This document shows positions 1 through 7,798 of a stretch of DNA of 64,000 bases, piece after piece. Every line of letters begins with the position of its first letter. Within the stretch, counting starts at the first letter, position 1. The position numbers and the translations under genes are program-made. Origin of the DNA: Spirochaetota bacterium (lineage in GTDB: Bacteria; Spirochaetota; UBA4802; JAFGDQ01); the NCBI GenBank assembly GCA_016934735.1, contig JAFGSG010000052.1, forward strand, positions 1 to 64,000, in the 5' to 3' direction. The notes beneath the pieces are model-generated. The model was not told the DNA's origin, searched no databases, and saw only the letters and a list, made by a program, of their open reading frames with translations.

Positions 1-105
1 GAGAATTTCCTATTTTAATCGGATTTTATAAGATTTATTCCTTAATGATCAAAAAAGGCAATTGAGTTAAGAAACAAGTCTAATATATATTTAAAGGGAA
101 TCCAA

Positions 106-849
106 ATGAAATTTAAAACATGGTATTATATTATCTCAATAATTCTAATTGTATTTTCTGCCATTTTTTATTTAATACAGATAGCGATTTTTCATAAATC
201 GGAGGATACATTTTTTTACATGTTCCAGGACCTGGCATTCGTACCTGTGCAGGTTTTACTGGTTACATTGATTCTGGACAGATTAATGAAAAAACGCGAG
301 ACACAGTCCCTCCTGAATAAAATGAATATGGTAATCGGAGTTTTCTATAACGAAATTGGGTATGACTTCTTAAAATTACTCGAAAAATTTACCATTAATT
401 TTGGAATAATCAGCAGACAGCTTCAAATATCTGTTACATGGGATGGGAAAGATTTTATCAATCAAATGAAAAAATTTACTATTCATCCCGATAATTTAAA
501 GTTAAACAGCGATAATCTGAAAATTTTAAAAAAATACCTGGCTAACAAAAAGCATGAACTTCTCAATATGCTCGCGAACCCTAACCTTCTGGAACATGAA
601 TCATTCACAAATCTGCTGTGGGCTGTATTTCATATTACAGATGAACTTATGCATAGAGAGAAATTAGATAATCTGCCGCAAACCGATCTCAATCATCTTA
701 AAGGAGATCTTATCAGAACATATAAACTGATCGTGCACGAATGGCTTTCTTACATGAAGCATTTAAAGAAAGATTACCCATATTTATATTCACTTGCCAT
801 GAGAACAAATCCGTTTAATCCTGAAGCTGAAATAACTGTTTTACAATAA
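106..849 (+). CDS. Membrane-anchored protein of unknown function
   Basis: I do not recognise this 247-residue protein. Two hydrophobic segments near the N-terminus (about residues 7-29 and 41-60) look like membrane helices. The remaining ~185 residues are hydrophilic and helix-rich, have no cysteine and show no catalytic motif I know, so a small inner-membrane protein with a cytoplasmic tail is the simplest reading. AAAGGGA lies 6 bases before the ATG and supports the start. It converges with the GH114-like gene (19 bases between stops), so it is probably a single-gene unit. Any function would be a guess. Confidence 0.75.
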   Translation: MKFKTWYYIISIILIVFSAIFYLIQIAIFHKSEDTFFYMFQDLAFVPVQVLLVTLILDRLMKKRETQSLLNKMNMVIGVFYNEIGYDFLKLLEKFTINFGIISRQLQISVTWDGKDFINQMKKFTIHPDNLKLNSDNLKILKKYLANKKHELLNMLANPNLLEHESFTNLLWAVFHITDELMHREKLDNLPQTDLNHLKGDLIRTYKLIVHEWLSYMKHLKKDYPYLYSLAMRTNPFNPEAEITVLQ

Positions 850-868
850 GACAAGCTGATTCCATAAT

Positions 869-1852
869 TTACTTTTTCTCAAAGTAATGTGCAGCATCGA
901 CCACATCAAGATAAACGCCGTCAAAACCGGCATCGATTATTTTTTTTAGATAACTCTTTTCAAAGCCTGTGCCGTCCTGCCGGCCGCATATTATCTCTTT
1001 CCACTCATCCATCCAGTATTTCACTTTGTAATTTCCTTTCCAATTGGGATTTTCCCGTTCAAGGAATAATGGCCGGCTGCGCTTCCACTCAGCATTCCAG
1101 TAATACCTGTAATCCTCTGCCTCCCCGATTGAGAGATAAGCAATGACCGGACGCTTTGCTCCCGAAGGCTTCTTCTGCAGCAACGCAACCTGCTTATTCG
1201 TAAGCATTCTGCCCCAGAAGAAAGCGTCAATTACCAGCAGATCATGTTCTGTTGCCCCGAGACTTTTTATGTATAAGCCAGGGCTTTTAAATAATGACGG
1301 ATTAAGAAGATATAAAAAATTCTTTGCTTTTAAAATGTCAGTGACTTCGCTGCTGTTCTTATTATATATCCATTCAGGAATTTTTTTTAAAAGCCTTTCT
1401 CCCTGAAAAGAAACAAATCCGTATTTCTGGTTTAATGAGAATGATTCATCAGCCTGTTTCCTGTCAGTCACATAATCAATCACAAGAACAGCTTTTCCGT
1501 TTTCTTTCAGGATATTAAGATATTGTAAAAAGTAGTCCGTAGTGTTCCTCGAAGTTCTAACTCCGTCTTTTAAATGCCCGTAAAAAAGCTCTTCGCATCC
1601 AACCGCATCTATTGACGACAGATATGTACGCGCGAGCTCTCCGTCTGCGCTGCTGTTGTAAGTTATGAGATCAAGCGCGTTTTGAGGCACTACAGCAAAC
1701 GCAGGATTTGTCTTCTTTGCCCTTGCGCTTATAAGCTCAACAAACCTGCGCATTTCTTCGCGGTAATTCATCCTGCTTTGCTCCGCTGCATGTAATATAG
1801 AAGACTGCATTAAAAATATAATTAATATTAATCTAATCACTTTTATAGACAT
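869..1852 (-). CDS. Secreted GH114/TM1410-like glycoside hydrolase
   Basis: The 327-residue product starts with a signal peptide (residues 1-22, ending near LHAAEQ). The body matches the TM1410/GH114 family (endo-alpha-1,4-polygalactosaminidase type): it carries the family's YLSIGEAEDYRYYW stretch (about residues 240-253) and a C-terminal GFDGVYLDVVDA stretch (about 309-320), whose acidic residues are the expected catalytic ones of the TIM barrel. Family knowledge points to a secreted enzyme cleaving galactosamine-rich polysaccharide, but many members have no proven substrate. No good Shine-Dalgarno is visible before the ATG. It stands alone, followed at lower coordinates by a convergent gene. 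Confidence 0.82.
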   Translation of the reverse strand: MSIKVIRLILIIFLMQSSILHAAEQSRMNYREEMRRFVELISARAKKTNPAFAVVPQNALDLITYNSSADGELARTYLSSIDAVGCEELFYGHLKDGVRTSRNTTDYFLQYLNILKENGKAVLVIDYVTDRKQADESFSLNQKYGFVSFQGERLLKKIPEWIYNKNSSEVTDILKAKNFLYLLNPSLFKSPGLYIKSLGATEHDLLVIDAFFWGRMLTNKQVALLQKKPSGAKRPVIAYLSIGEAEDYRYYWNAEWKRSRPLFLERENPNWKGNYKVKYWMDEWKEIICGRQDGTGFEKSYLKKIIDAGFDGVYLDVVDAAHYFEKK

Positions 1853-1993
1853 AATTTTTTGTTTCCCGGAATATTATGAAACGTTTGCTTTCAAGCGGCA
1901 AGAGAAAAATTTTTTTGATTTTCTTGTTTTATACATTCATTAAATAAACTCTTCTTTTTCAGAAATGATAAAAATAATATTTACTTAGAACTC

Positions 1994-2195
1994 ATCTCAA
2001 AAATATGATTTTGCATAAATAGCTGACTTTAAATTGTAAAACATTACAAAATTTTTGAGGACGCCTTTCAGACCTGATGCAAAAGCCCTCAAAAGCATAA
2101 AAAACTAACCAGGAAGGTCTGATTCCGCAGAAAATTTTACAATGTTTTTCAATTTATTTAAAGACAAAACTTATTTTTAAGATAACTTGTAGTAT
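1994..2195. repeat. 202-bp repeat, copy A (core in orientation 1)
   Basis: This copy pairs with 15529-15730. Both are 202 bp, begin ATCTCAAAAATATGATTTTG and end CTTGTAGTAT in the same orientation. Inside, ~25-bp inverted arms (2031-2055 and 2131-2155, 22 of 25 matching here) enclose a 74-bp core at 2057-2130. The core is the reverse complement of the core in the other copy, with two mismatches. No ORF lies inside. It resembles a MITE-like or invertible non-coding element. Confidence 0.9.
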
Positions 2196-2276
2196 GCTAA
2201 ATAACACCAGTTATATAAATATCAATCACAGAATCCGGATATAACCTGCTGACATCCTCCGGATTATGTAATTATA

Positions 2277-3080
2277 TTATACAATTTTTTTAATAGCGCG
2301 GTTCAGTATCATATTGAATTCCCCGGGTTTCTCAATCATCGGGTAATGCCCGGTATCATGAATATATTCCACTTCGTAGGATTTCCTGCAGTACTTATCA
2401 AGCCCTGCGGTATTTGTAGGACCGTAGTCGCTGTTAATCAGATACAACTTGTAATTAAGTCCGGATAATTTCTCTGCCTGTATCCTGAAGTATTCAAACA
2501 TATCATATATAGCAGCCATGCTTACCTTAACATCCGAGGTGACAAAATCATTGATGACCCTGTCCCTGATGCTTTTATCTGTTGAAGGATGGAACAGACT
2601 CTCTGCGAAATAAGGAACCGTTTTTTTAAAATCATTAACCAGCGCCTTGAAAAAACCTTCATATTCTTTTTCCTGTTCCTCAGTAAAAGTAACATCTATC
2701 GTTTTAAAGTTATCGATCCCGATTATTCCGGAAATTGACTTATGGTTTTTAAGAGCAGCTTCCATTATAACATCCCCGCTCATTGAATGGCCGACCAGTA
2801 TCACATTTTTCAGGTTAAGTTTGTTGATGAAATTTATACCATCCACTCCATAATTCTGCCTTGTCCATTGCTCTCTGCCGGATTTTGATTTTCCGAACCC
2901 CGGAAGATCAAATGCTATTGCCCTGTATTCTTTGCTGAAAAAATTCAGCTGAGAATCCCAGTAGCTGCTGTTTATTGCCCAGCCATGAATAAACAGCAAT
3001 ACAGTATTCCCCCCGCCCTGTTCCTGATAATATATCTGCGTATTCGCGTCTGTTTCAATATAAGATGTTTCTCTTCTCAT
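2277..3080 (-). CDS. Alpha/beta-fold hydrolase
   Basis: A 267-residue cytoplasmic alpha/beta hydrolase. Visible family marks are the oxyanion-hole HGW motif (about residue 32), the nucleophile elbow GHSMSG with Ser99, and a C-terminal HDTGHYPM stretch giving the catalytic His; the acidic residue is likely the Asp in INSDYGP. Length is normal for the family. GGAGC 7 bases upstream supports the ATG. It lies 21 bases downstream of the GNAT/YoaP gene on the same strand, so the two are probably cotranscribed. The substrate (ester, lactone or haloalkane) cannot be read from the sequence. Confidence 0.88.
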   Translation of the reverse strand: MRRETSYIETDANTQIYYQEQGGGNTVLLFIHGWAINSSYWDSQLNFFSKEYRAIAFDLPGFGKSKSGREQWTRQNYGVDGINFINKLNLKNVILVGHSMSGDVIMEAALKNHKSISGIIGIDNFKTIDVTFTEEQEKEYEGFFKALVNDFKKTVPYFAESLFHPSTDKSIRDRVINDFVTSDVKVSMAAIYDMFEYFRIQAEKLSGLNYKLYLINSDYGPTNTAGLDKYCRKSYEVEYIHDTGHYPMIEKPGEFNMILNRAIKKIV

Positions 3081-3101
3081 AGAATTAGCTCCATAAAGCA
3101 G

Positions 3102-3899
3102 TTATTTGACTTTGTAGTTCTTTATTATATTCTCAAATCTAGTATTGCTGATCGGATGATAACTGATAACCTCTCCGTTATAAATTATGCAGAATGTTCC
3201 GAAAGCACACGGAGTTTGCTGAGCAATACCTGAATCTTTTATATCGATTAAATGTGATTTTATTTTTAATTTTGCAGCTGTCTTCAATATAGCATCCACA
3301 TTCTTAACAGAATACGGGCATTGCGCTGAACGGATGATTGTCAGTCCATTCTGATATTTATCCAATGACATTTCCTTGAATCTAGGGCTTACTGTCAATT
3401 TATTGAATTTTAATGCCAGCAGCTCAAAATCAGGTGGCGCGTTATCTACGGAAACAAATCCTTTTTTCAGGAAGATATCTTTATCAGCCATGAAAGGTCC
3501 TTTCCTGACTACAACAGCAACGCCGTGCATATCTTCTTTTCCTGCATCTTTAATACATTCATCAATCAATGATGATGCATAGCCTTTGCCTTTGTATTCA
3601 TTTTTAAAGCCGACAAAAATACAGTGTATAAACATGTATCCATCAGCATCAACCGGCCTGTGCGCAAATTTTCCGGGAATATATTCGAGCATTCCCTGAT
3701 AACCGCTCTTTTGGGAAAAAATTATTTTTGTTCTAAGCCCTTTTTTATAATACTCAGTGAACCATTCGATCTTTCTTGTTATCTCTATATGCTTTTTAAT
3801 ATCTTTGTATCCGCAGACTCCGTAATCGGCAATATTTTCCGGGGTCAGATCTATATTCTGAACATCCGATGTATTCTTTTGGTTAACAAGCGATTTCAT
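3102..3899 (-). CDS. GNAT acetyltransferase with C-terminal YoaP-like domain
   Basis: The 265-residue protein has an N-terminal GNAT fold: the acetyl-CoA loop is seen at about residues 117-132 (EYKGKGYASSLIDE). The C-terminal ~100 residues look like the YoaP-like domain that follows GNAT domains in Bacillus YoaP relatives, including a thioredoxin-like IIRSAQCPYS stretch. An acyl-CoA-dependent N-acetylation of an unknown small molecule is expected. AAGAGA precedes the ATG. It is first of a likely two-gene unit with the alpha/beta hydrolase. Confidence 0.85.
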   Translation of the reverse strand: MKSLVNQKNTSDVQNIDLTPENIADYGVCGYKDIKKHIEITRKIEWFTEYYKKGLRTKIIFSQKSGYQGMLEYIPGKFAHRPVDADGYMFIHCIFVGFKNEYKGKGYASSLIDECIKDAGKEDMHGVAVVVRKGPFMADKDIFLKKGFVSVDNAPPDFELLALKFNKLTVSPRFKEMSLDKYQNGLTIIRSAQCPYSVKNVDAILKTAAKLKIKSHLIDIKDSGIAQQTPCAFGTFCIIYNGEVISYHPISNTRFENIIKNYKVK

Positions 3900-3936
3900 A
3901 AAAAAATCTCTTAATTATTATTTTTGACATATTCAA

Positions 3937-4314
3937 TTATCCCATTGGAGTGCAAATTTCTATTAAAGTCCCAAATGAGTCACGAACATAAGCAACAATC
4001 TGTCCCCAGGGTTTTGTCTCCGGCTTTTTTAATTCTTTTGCTCCGTTTGAAATTGCTTTTTCAAAAGCTTTTTGAACATCATTTGTTGTAAAAGTAATTT
4101 CAAAACAATTTTTATCCCCTTTTATGGGATCTATACCCGTATTCATTTTAAGCATTTCATTATTTGCAAAAGTCAGAGTTGTTTCACCGCTTCGCATTTC
4201 AGCATACATGTTTGATTCATGAATGAACTTTATTTTAAGGTTAAATGCCTTTGAATAGAACTCTGTCGCTTTTACTGCGTCATCAACATAAATAATCACA
4301 TAGCTAAGCTTCAT
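3937..4314 (-). CDS. VOC (glyoxalase/bleomycin-resistance) family protein
   Basis: A 125-residue protein with two beta-alpha-beta-beta-beta units of the vicinal-oxygen-chelate superfamily: it opens with YVIIYVDDAVKATEFYSKAF and ends with VRDSFGTLIEICTP, where Glu117 is in the position of the usual metal ligand. Members are metal-dependent lyases, dioxygenases or drug-binding proteins; this one cannot be assigned further. Its ATG overlaps the stop of the TfoX-N gene as ATGA, and AAGGAG lies just before it, so the two are translationally coupled. Confidence 0.87.
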   Translation of the reverse strand: MKLSYVIIYVDDAVKATEFYSKAFNLKIKFIHESNMYAEMRSGETTLTFANNEMLKMNTGIDPIKGDKNCFEITFTTNDVQKAFEKAISNGAKELKKPETKPWGQIVAYVRDSFGTLIEICTPMG

Positions 4315-4655
4315 CTTAATTCTCCTTTTATTTTTTTCTTCTTCGGCTTAGGCTCCGGAAGTTCATCTGCTGTAATACGCACCAGTTCGCTTATCCACTC
4401 CCTGTCTTCAAATTTGTCCTCGATTGAAAAATATGCCTTTGCTCCCGGATACGGGTAATCTTCAATTAGCTCTCCTCCCATAAAAACCCGGCCTCCGTCA
4501 GTCGGCTTTATGAATAGCCGATTGTCACATATAAGCCCTATCACTTTCCCTTCACAGTAAACCGCATACTCGCCGAACATTTTTCTGTAAGTTATCGTAC
4601 CTGCGCCCTGCATCTGATCTGCAATAAATTCAACAAAGTCCTGTGCTGATGCCAT
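4311..4655 (-). CDS. TfoX N-terminal domain protein
   Basis: I place the start at 4655 (MASAQDFVEF), giving 114 residues. An upstream in-frame ATG at 4772 would put a GC-rich intergenic repeat inside the protein, which I reject. The product is a single TfoX-N domain (marks: ITYRKMFGEYAVYCEGKVIG, then DNRLFIKPT) with a basic KPKKKKIK tail. TfoX-N proteins are small cytoplasmic proteins, some linked to competence regulation; stand-alone ones are mostly uncharacterised. The stop overlaps the VOC gene start by four bases. Confidence 0.85.
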   Translation of the reverse strand: MASAQDFVEFIADQMQGAGTITYRKMFGEYAVYCEGKVIGLICDNRLFIKPTDGGRVFMGGELIEDYPYPGAKAYFSIEDKFEDREWISELVRITADELPEPKPKKKKIKGELR

Positions 4656-4710
4656 ATAATTTCCTCTATCTAACTTGCTTGTCCACCTCGTCCAGCATCT
4701 CTGATGAACT

Positions 4711-4770
4711 TTCCCCTCTCCTTCTGGGAGTGGGGAAGAGCCTGGCTCCGCCAGGCGAAGGGGCGAGGTC
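4711..4770. repeat. GC-rich palindromic intergenic repeat (REP-like)
   Basis: A block rich in C and G in otherwise AT-rich DNA. It contains a perfect hairpin at 4740-4756 (GCCTGGC-TCC-GCCAGGC) and, beside it, CCCTCTCC/GGGAGTGGGG pairing. It sits between the DUF3795 gene and the TfoX-N gene. A second block of similar style is at 20309-20364. These look like the dispersed REP-type repeats seen between genes in many genomes. Confidence 0.65.
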
Positions 4771-4775
4771 ATACT

Positions 4776-5171
4776 TTATTTCTTCTCCCTGATAGCTTCC
4801 AATCTCTTGCTCCCCAGGTAAGGTTCGATAAAATTCTTATAATCATCCTCCGGAATATTTTCAATATTGATCCCATTGCTTTCAACAAAGTTGATTCTGG
4901 TTTTCAACGCTTCGCACCCGTACGATTCACAGTACGCGCAATTCTCCAGCTTCCGGTCAATCGCGCACGGTCGCACCGGACAGTCAGTATCAAGATGTCT
5001 GCCTTCATTTTTACATCCGGCGCAGCTTAAAATTTCAGGCGCAACTCTGAATCCGAAATACTGAAACCATTTATCGCTGATTAATTGCCTGTCAGTATTC
5101 TGATCCTGATTCTTCTCATATGCCGGACATATATCGCATTTAAATCCGCAATAACCCAGTAATTCTTCCAT
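4776..5171 (-). CDS. DUF3795 Cys-rich protein
   Basis: The ATG at 5171 is chosen because AAGGAGA precedes it; an in-frame ATG at 5219 has no ribosome site. The 131-residue product has the DUF3795 pattern: GYCGFKCDICPAY at the N-terminus, then SCAGCKNEGRHLDTDCPVRPC and NCAYCESYGCE, ten cysteines in metal-site-like spacing. DUF3795 proteins are common in anaerobes and presumably bind Zn or Fe-S, but their role is unknown. Another DUF3795-like gene lies at 6115-6462 in the same gene run. Confidence 0.85.
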   Translation of the reverse strand: MEELLGYCGFKCDICPAYEKNQDQNTDRQLISDKWFQYFGFRVAPEILSCAGCKNEGRHLDTDCPVRPCAIDRKLENCAYCESYGCEALKTRINFVESNGINIENIPEDDYKNFIEPYLGSKRLEAIREKK

Positions 5172-5206
5172 AGCATTCTCCTTGATGTAATTTAACAGTA
5201 TGCACC

Positions 5207-5917
5207 TTACAAAATACAATATTTCTTTATTATACGCAAACTTCTTTCAGCTTCCCGGATATTTGGCAGTAAACAATTTTCATTTATTATTTTATTTAAG
5301 ATCGAAATAACTCTTTTGTCATTAAATGCTGAAAAAGCCCTGATAATTTTCCAGATCATGACATTATCATTTTTATTATTTTCATATAATTCAAACAACA
5401 ACGGCAAAGCATCAGTGTTTTTTTCATAAAAAGAAATATGCCCTATGACATCAATAGCTTCAAGCATCTGATATCTTGATAATCTTTTCCATTTCTTCAG
5501 CAGCATATGAATTACATCAAGGCCGCAGTAAATTAAAGTCCTTGCTGCTATATCTCTGGGGCATGGATAATTATTTTTTTCAAATGGTTTTGATGGCAAT
5601 TTTCGATGCTGATTTTTTCCAATAATACCCAGACACGGAATTAATTTCTCAATAGATACTTCTTTTAAGCTAATTAAAGCTTTCTGTATGGCAATCTTGC
5701 AGTAGAGTTTTTTTTCAATCTTTAGCGCATTGATCAGATGCGGGACCAATTCCCTGATTTTCATTTTTCCGGCAATCATAGCTGCTTTTGTACGCTCAGC
5801 CGGAATTTTTGACTTTAATTGTTTACATAAGACATTCCTGTTTATATCAAAGTTTTCACTAACTTCGGATTCCTTTATAAAACCTCTTGATAACAATACT
5901 TCGGATGAACTTTTCAT
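5207..5917 (-). CDS. HEAT-repeat-like protein
   Basis: A 236-residue soluble protein made of paired helices. Segments such as RTKAAMIAGKMKIRELVPHL, KAIAIQKALISL-like and DIAARTLIYCGLDVIHMLL have the HEAT/PBS-lyase repeat rhythm (about five repeats). It has no signal peptide. Such proteins act as binding scaffolds; the partner is unknown. Its ATG overlaps the stop of the small upstream ORF as ATGA, so the two may be coupled. Confidence 0.7.
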   Translation of the reverse strand: MKSSSEVLLSRGFIKESEVSENFDINRNVLCKQLKSKIPAERTKAAMIAGKMKIRELVPHLINALKIEKKLYCKIAIQKALISLKEVSIEKLIPCLGIIGKNQHRKLPSKPFEKNNYPCPRDIAARTLIYCGLDVIHMLLKKWKRLSRYQMLEAIDVIGHISFYEKNTDALPLLFELYENNKNDNVMIWKIIRAFSAFNDKRVISILNKIINENCLLPNIREAERSLRIIKKYCIL

Positions 5918-6102
5918 TTGAATATCGAGTTAGTATTTCTGATAAATTGCAGCAAGCCATCGGTATTAATGCCGCCTTCATTAAAATAGTTTTTCAAATC
6001 AGCCATATGAGAAACCCGAGAAAAACGATTCTTAATAAATTTATAATTTTCATTCCTCCAGAAAATAATTATATCACATTGTTCTACCGGTCCTTTGTTC
6101 AT
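5914..6102 (-). CDS. Small ORF coupled to HEAT-repeat gene
   Basis: A 62-residue ORF I do not recognise. The only support is position: its TGA overlaps the ATG of the HEAT-repeat gene in an ATGA junction, and it fills the gap to the next gene (12 bases). No Shine-Dalgarno is clear before its ATG and there is no known motif. It could also be a degraded gene fragment. Confidence 0.35.
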   Translation of the reverse strand: MNKGPVEQCDIIIFWRNENYKFIKNRFSRVSHMADLKNYFNEGGINTDGLLQFIRNTNSIFK

Positions 6103-6114
6103 TATAATTCAATT

Positions 6115-6462
6115 TTAACGCGGCAATGAATGCTTCTTCAAAAGCGTCATGATTTCCGCATGTCCGTTAAGTCCCTTATCGCGAATCTGCTGAATGCAGG
6201 CTTTACGATTGGAACGAAATATCAATGCAAACACTTTTGATATTGCATTGTTGAATTTTCTGCAGTCTTTTACGTCGCTAAAAGCAGCGCAGTCCGCGCA
6301 TGACTTATAGTTTTTATCCAGGCAGCACGTACGTATTTTGCACCATGTTGCTTTCACGTTGTCTTTACAGCCCGGGCATCTTTCCCGCAGATAAGCCCAG
6401 CATGAACCGCAATAAAGTCCGCAAAAAGCCACAAGATTTGCATTATTTGCGATCTGTCTCAT
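6115..6462 (-). CDS. DUF3795-like Cys-rich protein
   Basis: The 115-residue product carries VAFCGLYCGSCWAY, then RCPGCKDN, WCKIRTCCLDK and SCADCAAFSDVKDC: about thirteen cysteines in the order seen in DUF3795 proteins, followed by a basic helical tail. It probably binds a metal ion or Fe-S cluster in the cytoplasm; the biological role is unknown. GGAGAGAGG before the ATG is a good ribosome site. Together with 4776-5171 and 6528-6767 it makes a local set of three Cys-rich small proteins. Confidence 0.8.
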   Translation of the reverse strand: MRQIANNANLVAFCGLYCGSCWAYLRERCPGCKDNVKATWCKIRTCCLDKNYKSCADCAAFSDVKDCRKFNNAISKVFALIFRSNRKACIQQIRDKGLNGHAEIMTLLKKHSLPR

Positions 6463-6527
6463 AAACCTCTCTCCTTTTATAATATTTTATTTTACTATTG
6501 TAAAATTATTTTCATCTGAATGTTTAA

Positions 6528-6767
6528 TTATGAATTATCAGCCCATGCAGGCATTGCTTTCATGTAATATTCCGCTCTTTTTATAAAATCAGCGGAACTG
6601 CTCCCATCCGAGATTTCTCTGAGCCAGTCGGCAATGCTTTTCTGTACAATCTCCCGCGGATACAGCCTGCCGCTCTCATCCGAACAGTAAAGGCAGAACT
6701 CCCCGCGATAATCTTCCCAATTCTCCCCTTTTAAGGGCATCCCGCATGAACTGCAGAATCCGTTCAT
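6528..6767 (-). CDS. Small zinc-ribbon protein
   Basis: Start at 6767 is chosen because AAAGGAG lies 8 bases upstream; an in-frame ATG at 6812 has none. The 79-residue product opens with a zinc ribbon, FCSSCGMPLKG...FCLYCSDESG, matching the putative zinc-ribbon family (two C-x2-C knuckles), followed by an acidic helical tail ending in MKAMPAW. It is first in the minus-strand run 4311-6767. Function unknown. Confidence 0.82.
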   Translation of the reverse strand: MNGFCSSCGMPLKGENWEDYRGEFCLYCSDESGRLYPREIVQKSIADWLREISDGSSSADFIKRAEYYMKAMPAWADNS

Positions 6768-7133
6768 ACAAAGAACTCCTTTGAAAAATAAAAACATGAT
6801 CCGGAAGACCAAATCCAGATAAATTTCAAAAGTCTATTTGATCAGTTTTATACTTATAGAATACACAAACCATGTGACAACAGTATGTCAGGTTTGAATT
6901 AATTAAAAAATATTTGGAATTAATACGAATTTTTCAAAAATACGTACTAATAACCGCCGAAATTTGACGGTCTTTCTTTCTCGGTTAATAAAAATAATAT
7001 TTTAATTATCGCAAATAGCATAAGCCGTCAAGAAAACGCTAATATTGCCTCCTGATATTTTTTCGCTTGCATAAGAAATATTGTTTTCATATAAATTTCA
7101 AATTACATTGTAATTAATTCGGATACATCAGAA
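6768..7133. other. Intergenic region without gene
   Basis: 366 AT-rich bases between divergent genes (zinc-ribbon protein on minus, small helical protein on plus). It must hold both promoters, but I see no convincing -35/-10 pair. TTTGACGG at 6964-6971 and CCGTCAAG at 7025-7032 form a loose inverted repeat only. Confidence 0.5.
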
Positions 7134-7316
7134 ATGATACAAAAAATTGTAAATATCAAAGATCTTGATGATGCAAATTCCGCAAAAGATGATTTATTAT
7201 ACTGGCTAAATAAGTCACCGGAAGAACGCGTGTCTGCGGTAGAATATCTGAGAAGGCAATATCATGGAAGTACAGCAAGACTTCAGAGAGTTGTTAAAGT
7301 TATTCAACGATCATAA
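7134..7316 (+). CDS. Small helical protein paired with nucleotidyltransferase
   Basis: A 60-residue protein, charged and helical, with the stretch SPEERVSAVEYLRRQYHG followed by TARLQRVVKVIQR. This resembles the short partner proteins encoded directly upstream of DUF6036/AbiEii-like nucleotidyltransferases in toxin-antitoxin-like pairs. The next gene (7264-7710) starts inside this one with a 53-base overlap, as in such pairs. I infer an antitoxin or partner role; there is no direct proof. Confidence 0.65.
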   Translation: MIQKIVNIKDLDDANSAKDDLLYWLNKSPEERVSAVEYLRRQYHGSTARLQRVVKVIQRS

Positions 7317-7710
7317 AGTTTAATACATAATTGTTGGCGGATATGCTTTAGCCCATCATGGAGCGCCCCGCTATACAGGAGACATTGATTTGTATGTGAA
7401 ACCGGAAGGAAATAATGCAAAAAATATTTTAAACGCATTGCATGATTTTGGATTCGGATCAATCGGATTAAGTCAGACTGACTTCAGTACTCCTGGAAAA
7501 GTCGTGCAACTTGGAGTTCCTCCGGTTAGAATTGATATAGTTACTTCACTCACGGGCGTGACATGGGAGGCAGCATTTAACGGCCGGTCAAGCGGGAAAT
7601 ATGGCGACCTTGAAGCTTATTATTTAGGCCGGGAGCAACTCGTTATGAATAAAAAAGCTATAGGCAGAAAAAAAGATCAGGCGGATTTGGAAGTACTTGG
7701 AGAAGAATGA
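7264..7710 (+). pseudogene. Nucleotidyltransferase broken by one in-frame TAA
   Basis: The reading frame from ATG 7264 (AAGG upstream) runs to 7710 with one interruption: TAA at 7321-7323, codon 20. After the stop the frame continues with YIIVGGYALAHHG and TGDIDLYV, the GG and D-x-D motifs of the nucleotidyltransferase fold used by MenT/AbiEii-type and DUF6036-type proteins. Relatives usually have a residue such as Glu before YIIVGGY, so a single GAA to TAA change explains the stop. TAA does not encode selenocysteine. It is either a recent pseudogene or a sequencing error; no other damage is visible in the frame. Confidence 0.8.
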
Positions 7711-7798
7711 TGTAAGTGAAATTAATTTTAGTTTCCTGTTTTATTTGTGATTTGATAAACAATCCTGCTTTAAATACCGTCATTTAAAAAATCATTAA

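Noticed and set aside
4656-4772. N-terminal extension of the TfoX-N protein.
   Set aside because: It would translate the GC-rich repeat, and the family domain starts at the inner Met.
7264-7710. Recoding of the stop in the nucleotidyltransferase gene.
   Set aside because: The codon is TAA, not TGA, so selenocysteine does not apply; pyrrolysine uses TAG. A nonsense change or read error is simpler.
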